NCBI GenBank assembly: GCA_023375785.1
Contig: SZWC01001592.1
Span: 19,964 to 54,134, forward strand
DNA: 34,171 nucleotides
Source of the DNA: Penium margaritaceum
Lineage: Eukaryota; Streptophyta; Zygnematophyceae; Desmidiales; Peniaceae
Direction of reading: 5' to 3'
This document shows, piece after piece, positions 32,518 through 34,171 of the stretch. Every line of letters starts with the position of its first letter. The stretch's first letter is position 1. The position numbers and the translations under genes are program-made. The notes beneath the pieces are model-generated. The model had not been told where the DNA came from. It worked only from the letters and a program-made list of their open reading frames with translations, and did no database searches.

Positions 32518-32805
32518 AGGCCCGATCGTCGCGCCGCCTCCTGCTAACTGAACTGGCGGGATCATAGAATCAATAGCAAAATCAGAGCGCCGGTTCACCC
32601 CCTTCGCCTAAATGAACGAGCTCTTCGGCTGCAGCACTACCTTGCAACATTGTCGGAACTCTTGCTACTTGCCGCTCTCTTACCCTCATCTTCAAGCACC
32701 CCTCCAGCGTCCTAGCCCCCACTCCCCCCCTCCCCACACACTAGTCGGCACCCTCACCCTACCTGCCCTCACGAGCAACTCACTCATGCGCACAAATGGT
32801 GTGGT

Positions 32806-33021
32806 TGCAGCTGATGGGCCCGGAGCAGCCTCTCCCCCCCCCAGCTTCGCCTTCCCTACCAGTTTNCCCCCCCCCCCCCCCCCCCCCCCCCCTTTGCAGC
32901 GCCTCGTACCCAAGTACCCACGCTTCCCATCTTGTCACTGCCTTTTTCTCTCGGCGTTGCTGCAGCTGATGGGCCCGGAGCAGCCTCTCCCCCCCCCAGC
33001 TTCGCCTTCCCTACCAGTTTC
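32806..33021. repeat. 61-bp direct duplication, 155-bp offset
   Basis: The segment at 32806-32866 (TGCAGCTGATGGGCCCGG through CTACCAGTTT) recurs at 32961-33021 almost identically. The ambiguous base 32866 ends copy 1 and is followed by C26 (32867-32892) plus about 68 bp of other sequence before copy 2. Confidence 0.85.
32867..32892. repeat. Poly(C) tract, 26 bp, preceded by N
   Basis: A run of 26 C follows directly after the ambiguous base 32866. Its true length is uncertain. Confidence 0.8.
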
Positions 33022-33330
33022 CCCACACTCTACTTTTCAGATTTCTTTACACCACGTACCCACGGTGCCATACTATCCCATTTTACCCACTCTACTAACA
33101 ACAGTGGGCTGACTCCAAACGGGTCCCCCAGCGTACCCAATTACTCCAGTGTACCTAATGGGAGGTGGTCTTTCTCCCATCGATTGTTTGCGATCAATCG
33201 GCCAAAGGAGTAGGTTTTACCTGAGTTAACAGGATAACCCTGGGTCAGCTAGAGAGTGTTGAATTTCCCCGTGGGACGCGGGTGCGGGTCCTCGGTCCCA
33301 ATCTTTACCCTCACGTTCTCGTAATGCCTT

Positions 33331-33398
33331 CACCCCTCAGTTGGTGGTGTTTTCCCTTACGTGTTACCTGCCTGCCCAGGTTGGAGTATTGAGGGGTG
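33331..33398. other. Stem-loop, 9-bp outer stem, structured 50-nt loop
   Basis: CACCCCTCA (33331-33339) pairs perfectly with TGAGGGGTG (33390-33398). The loop holds a smaller foldback (ACCTG…CAGGT around 33366-33381). The stem is followed by GATTTTTC. An Sm-like or Pol III-terminator-like reading of that T run is possible, but no snRNA family is recognised. Confidence 0.35.
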
Positions 33399-34040
33399 GA
33401 TTTTTCTTCCTACTCCCGCGGTAAACCAAAAAATAAAAAATAAAAACAAGAGTCGAGTGTTACACGCAAAGCATGCACAGGGTTACGTAGTAACCGAGTA
33501 CACTTATTATGGTATCCGGATGTTCTTTTTGAATTGAAAGAGGTTGAAATGAAGAGATTATTCTGTAAAATATTATCAAAACTTGATGTCATATTGTACA
33601 TGTTTTTCTAGAAATTTTGTTGTAAATTGCCTAAATTTTGTTTACTGAATGGTTCAATTGCATCGATTGTCAATTTGGGAAAAGAAGAGAGGAGGGGGTC
33701 AAACAGTGATCAATTGTGACCCATACTGTGACTCGTAAGAGGAAGTCATTTCCATCTTGCAGATGGTTGTCACTGAAAACATGAGGACTGAAATAGGTTT
33801 TGCAATTTTGAATGTCTTTTATGGGTTTGGCTTTCTCCGGTCAGTCCTGCATGTTTGTGGGTCGCAGGGCAATTTCGCCCTCAAATTTCAGTCCCAGCGG
33901 CCGGCGAGCTACGCACGCCGACTGTTGGGTGGGTCGCGACTAGCACTAGTGCGCTAGGCAAGTGGCGACTCATGGACAGGCTTTCGTGAAGGGGAGGAGA
34001 GCAGGACGTGACGTGCGATGGCTACTACGAACGGCGACGA
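33399..34040. other. AT-rich flank, no gene recognised
   Basis: There is an A-rich tract (AAAAAATAAAAAATAAAAA type) at about 33427-33447, AT-rich sequence to about 33660, and a perfect 10-bp palindrome GCACTAGTGC at 33943-33952. The 66-codon plus frame at 33757-33957 shows no family features and is not called. Confidence 0.45.
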
Positions 34041-34074
34041 CGACTGCACGTAGCCATGGTAGGAGTATAGGATG

Positions 34075-34171
34075 TGGGGGAACTGCGGGGAGGCAGAGGG
34101 GAAGGGGAGGTGGCGAGGGAGGCGGAGGGAGAGGAGGAGGCGGAGGGGAAGGTGGTGCGGGAAGGGGAGGG
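34075..34171 (+). repeat. Purine-rich G-tract region at the window end
   Basis: The plus strand is nearly all G and A with repeated GGAGG/GGGGA units and many runs of three or more G, including GGG-AA-GGGG-A-GGG near 34159-34171. This favours G-quadruplex or purine-triplex formation. It continues beyond the window. Confidence 0.75.

Larger units (their letters stand above)
31968..32600. repeat. 38-bp inverted repeat arms 557 bp apart
   Basis: The left arm 31968-32005 and right arm 32563-32600 are inverted copies matching at 34 of 38 positions, with shared core CGCCGGTTCACCC at the outer ends. A third, more diverged copy in the orientation of the right arm lies at about 31923-31966. This could be a small foldback/MITE-like element or a dispersed short repeat. 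I see no target-site duplication outside the arms. Confidence 0.6.
32612..33213. other. Pyrimidine-rich segment with Pro-rich open frames
   Basis: Frames at 32612-33112 and 32932-33213 (plus) and 32692-32913 (minus) are Pro/Ser- or Gly-rich because of C runs. The first crosses an N, and it reads the two copies of an internal duplication in different frames, so it is unlikely to be a real protein. No gene is called. Confidence 0.5.

Noticed and set aside
32612..33112. Pro-rich protein gene
   Set aside because: Crosses N and C26, reads the two duplicate copies in different frames, and is low complexity throughout.
33331..33345. Stray satellite marker (CCTCAGTTGG) in the right flank
   Set aside because: A single 10-bp match with no neighbouring monomers. 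Chance is sufficient.
33696..33722. GGGTCA…TGACCC inverted pair as a hormone-response-like element
   Set aside because: Only 6-bp arms with a long spacer in a plant-like genome. No supporting context.

Overview
This is a eukaryotic, repeat-dominated window with no complete recognisable protein-coding gene. Three things point to a streptophyte genome (land plant or charophyte alga). There is an LTR-retrotransposon primer-binding site complementary to plant initiator tRNA-Met. There are TGACGTCA bZIP-type sites. There are telo-box motifs (AAACCCTA) in the right flank. A charophyte such as Chara is possible, but that is a guess from style and not shown by the sequence.

Layout: (1) 1-2575 is the 5' part of an LTR retrotransposon on the minus strand. 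From right to left it has a ~1 kb LTR (1560-2575, with an internal 311-bp tandem duplication), the PBS (1548-1559), a ~0.9 kb leader full of CTG/CCG triplets, hairpins and TGACGTCA sites, and the start of a gag-like ORF (635 down to the window edge). Pol and the other LTR lie outside the window. (2) 2576-4146 is low-copy-looking DNA with an 18-bp-arm hairpin, a possible decayed copia-type gag fragment (3240-3506) and pyrimidine-rich sequence. (3) 4147-4751 is a 0.6 kb block of an 11-bp satellite. (4) 4752-5743 is a ~1 kb non-satellite interruption. (5) 5744-30840 is the dominant feature: ~25.1 kb of one continuous, single-orientation 11-bp satellite (consensus CCCTAGTTGCG with strong variation). 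It is punctuated by a diagnostic dimer (CCTCAGTTGGG then CACTAGCTACG). The spacing of that dimer is almost always an exact multiple of 11 bp and often 121, 132 or 143 bp. (6) 30841-34171 is unique-looking right flank with dispersed short repeats in both orientations, foldback structures, poly(C) tracts, a 155-bp-offset duplication and a purine/G-rich end.

How it fits together: the window looks like heterochromatin, with a satellite array beside a retrotransposon. Open frames inside the array are by-products of the repeat. Every monomer carries TAG on the minus strand whichever common variant it has. On the plus strand a frame opens only where every third monomer reads TAC instead of TAG. The most notable signal is the length rigidity and higher-order organisation of the 11-bp array despite heavy base substitution. 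Both ambiguous bases (2262 and 32866) sit at the end of a near-identical direct repeat, which may reflect assembly.
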